A stretch of DNA of 64,000 bases from assembly GCF_024343775.1 (NCBI RefSeq), contig NZ_RJUF01000011.1:1-64000 (forward strand), written 5' to 3'. Source of the DNA: Lacihabitans soyangensis (GTDB lineage Bacteria; Bacteroidota; Bacteroidia; Cytophagales; Spirosomataceae). Below, in pieces: positions 62,462 to 64,000 of the stretch. The position numbers and the translations under genes were made by a program. The notes beneath the pieces are model-generated. The model made no database searches. It was given only the letters and a program-made list of their open reading frames with translations, and was not told where the DNA came from. Numbering within the stretch: the first letter of the stretch is position 1; each line of letters begins with the position of its first letter.

Positions 62462-64000
62462 ATGAAAAAAAAACTCCTAACACTCACTGCTATGTTGCTC
62501 ATGCTGTCCTTTGCAAATGGGCAGTTGAAAATCAATGAAATTTTGGCCAATAACCAAGGTGCATTTAAAAACTCCATTGTACAACTCAACGACTGGATAG
62601 AATTATATAATACCAGCAACGAAGAAATTGACCTCAGCGGGTGGGGCATATCCGACAACGATTCCATAAAACATATATTTCCCAACGCCGGACTCAAAAT
62701 ACCATCCAAAGGTTATATCGTTTTGGTTGCAAGTGGTAACAAATCCCTGGGCAACAGACACCTTAGTTTCAGCCTAAACGATGACGGTGAAACCATAAAG
62801 TTATTTTCGACAACCGGTAAGGTGGTAGATAAACTGGAGTATCCTGCCATACGAAAAGATGTAGCCTACGGAAGAAAATTTGACGGCTCCACTCGCCTTA
62901 GATATTTTGCTGTGCCTAACCCAGGAACAAGTAATAATGACCAAATTGCCTCAAAAAAAATAACCAAGGCACCGAAATTTTCCAAAAACGGTGGTTTCCA
63001 ATCTCCATTTAGCCTCAAAATTTCTAGATTTTTAAGTAATGCAGACATCTTTTACACCCTAGATGGGTCGGAACCTGTACCTCAGGATAGTTTGAAGGTA
63101 ATTTACGAATACAAAAAAAATTATCAGGAAAATCCGGGAGACCCAGTGGTCAATCAGAAGTTTTCAGCGTCTAAAAATAGTTTTCTCTACAAAGGAAAAA
63201 TAACCATTTCAGAAACAGAACTCGGTGCCAATAAATACAGCCTGATTCCAACTACATTTGCCAAATCTGCAACGTATTTACCCAAAACAAACATTCCCAA
63301 AGCACAAATAGTAAGGGCGATAGCTGTTAAAAAAGGAAAACTACCGAGCGAAATCGTTAGCAATACCTATTTTCATGAGACCAGTAAAAAAAGTCCTTAT
63401 ACATTACCGATAATCTCGTTGGCATTTAATCCCGATGATCTTTTTGATTATGAAAAAGGGATGTATGTGGCCGGAAATACCTTTGATGCTTTCAGAAGAA
63501 CCTCGTTCGAAACGACGGGGCTCTGCACGGTTGGAAACTACTCCAATAGAAGCTCATTTTGGGAAAAAGATGCGAGTTTTGAGCTTTTTGAAAACTCAAA
63601 ACAAAAAATTTGTCAATCTATCACCGCTCGTATACACGGAGGATGTAGTCGTTCTTTTCCTTATAAATCCTTCAAGCTTTTCTCTGATGATAATTTTGAC
63701 AGATACGATCTCATTAGGGAAGAAAAGACGAAAAGTCAGACCAGTGTTGTGCTCCGTAACAGTGGAAACGATTACAATAGAACACTTTTTAAGGATGTTT
63801 TTATACACCAACTGATGAAGCCGCTTAATATCCCCATTCAAGAATTTAGACCCAGTATTGTGTACATTAATGGGGAATATTGGGGAATTCACAACTTACG
63901 TGATAGAGTGGATAACGATTACCTCGAGAATGTTTACGATGTCGACAAAAACAATGTAGACATGATAAAAATAGTTTTTGATGGTCCGGAGGAGATAGAA
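62462..64000 (+). CDS. Lamin-tail and CotH-like secreted protein (partial, runs off the window)
   Basis: An open frame of 513 codons without a stop reaches the window end. It opens with a signal peptide (MKKKLLTLTAMLLMLSFANGQ); an in-frame ATG three codons earlier at 62453 is possible. A lamin-tail domain covers about 22-125 (KINEILANNQG, NDWIELYNTSNEEIDLSGWG). A chitobiase C-terminal-like domain follows (DIFYTLDGSEP), and from about residue 300 a CotH-like region (LPIISLAFNPDDLF, ARIHGGCSRSFPYKSFKLF, VYINGEYWGIHNLRDRVDNDYL). CotH-type proteins include atypical kinases and are common as secreted surface proteins in Bacteroidota. Confidence 0.85.
   Translation, partial: MKKKLLTLTAMLLMLSFANGQLKINEILANNQGAFKNSIVQLNDWIELYNTSNEEIDLSGWGISDNDSIKHIFPNAGLKIPSKGYIVLVASGNKSLGNRHLSFSLNDDGETIKLFSTTGKVVDKLEYPAIRKDVAYGRKFDGSTRLRYFAVPNPGTSNNDQIASKKITKAPKFSKNGGFQSPFSLKISRFLSNADIFYTLDGSEPVPQDSLKVIYEYKKNYQENPGDPVVNQKFSASKNSFLYKGKITISETELGANKYSLIPTTFAKSATYLPKTNIPKAQIVRAIAVKKGKLPSEIVSNTYFHETSKKSPYTLPIISLAFNPDDLFDYEKGMYVAGNTFDAFRRTSFETTGLCTVGNYSNRSSFWEKDASFELFENSKQKICQSITARIHGGCSRSFPYKSFKLFSDDNFDRYDLIREEKTKSQTSVVLRNSGNDYNRTLFKDVFIHQLMKPLNIPIQEFRPSIVYINGEYWGIHNLRDRVDNDYLENVYDVDKNNVDMIKIVFDGPEEIE

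Noticed and set aside
62284-62538. Open frame of 84 codons after xylA
   Set aside because: It starts inside the xylA terminator region and overlaps the signal peptide of the lamin-tail protein in another frame.

Overview
The window looks like a chromosomal piece of a member of the Bacteroidota, most likely the order Cytophagales. The evidence is low GC, two complete secreted proteins ending in type IX secretion (T9SS) sorting domains, several lipoproteins, TTG starts, little Shine-Dalgarno signal, and promoter-like TTTG-N19-21-TAnnTTTG sequences. The family placement is inference. No rRNA, tRNA, CRISPR array or prophage was seen.

Layout. 1-991: a tandem 138-bp palindromic repeat (REP) array beside a REP-associated tyrosine transposase. 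1198-9122: a secreted Asp-box (BNR/VPS10-like) protein, an MBOAT O-acyltransferase with its SGNH-like partner, and an alpha/beta-hydrolase/SGNH double esterase. 9271-16148: a PepSY protein, a lipocalin-like lipoprotein, a DGPF protein with an ECF42-type sigma factor, three membrane or oxygenase-like genes, and a second ECF sigma factor with a probable membrane anti-sigma protein. 16156-17763: an ATPase-nuclease gene bracketed by 50-nt palindromes. 17806-21179: recQ, a REP cluster and rluF. 21380-30229: an SGNH hydrolase, then a minus-strand catabolic group (aldo/keto reductase, Gfo/Idh/MocA dehydrogenase, SDR, flavin oxidoreductase, GH88-like hydrolase), followed by a thioredoxin-like protein and a DUF1801 protein. 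The flavin oxidoreductase gene is flanked by two copies of a structured element. 30342-35784: a 1338-residue T9SS esterase and a lipoprotein. 36422-45377: two TldD/TldE modules separated by a glycosyltransferase pair. 45453-46775: a second ATPase gene bracketed by a different palindromic repeat. 46846-49954: a GH5 glycanase and an S41 protease. 50117-57498: a MoxR/DUF58/BatA-like operon. 57531-64000: a Uma2-like nuclease, a GntP permease, a DUF2891 protein, xylA, and the start of a lamin-tail/CotH protein.

The recurring themes are extracellular glycan processing (GH5, GH88-like, several esterases, xylose isomerase, GntP permease), envelope modification (MBOAT pair, glycosyltransferases) and envelope signalling (two ECF sigma factors, MoxR operon).

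The best candidate for an undescribed system is the pair of AAA-winged helix-PD-(D/E)xK genes at 16248-17660 and 45567-46697. Each is bracketed at both ends by its own palindromic repeat in direct orientation. Second is a roughly 170-nt element present twice (25879-26047 and 27589-27760), whose stems differ by compensatory changes while its internal loop is unchanged. All family calls are by eye; no database search was possible.
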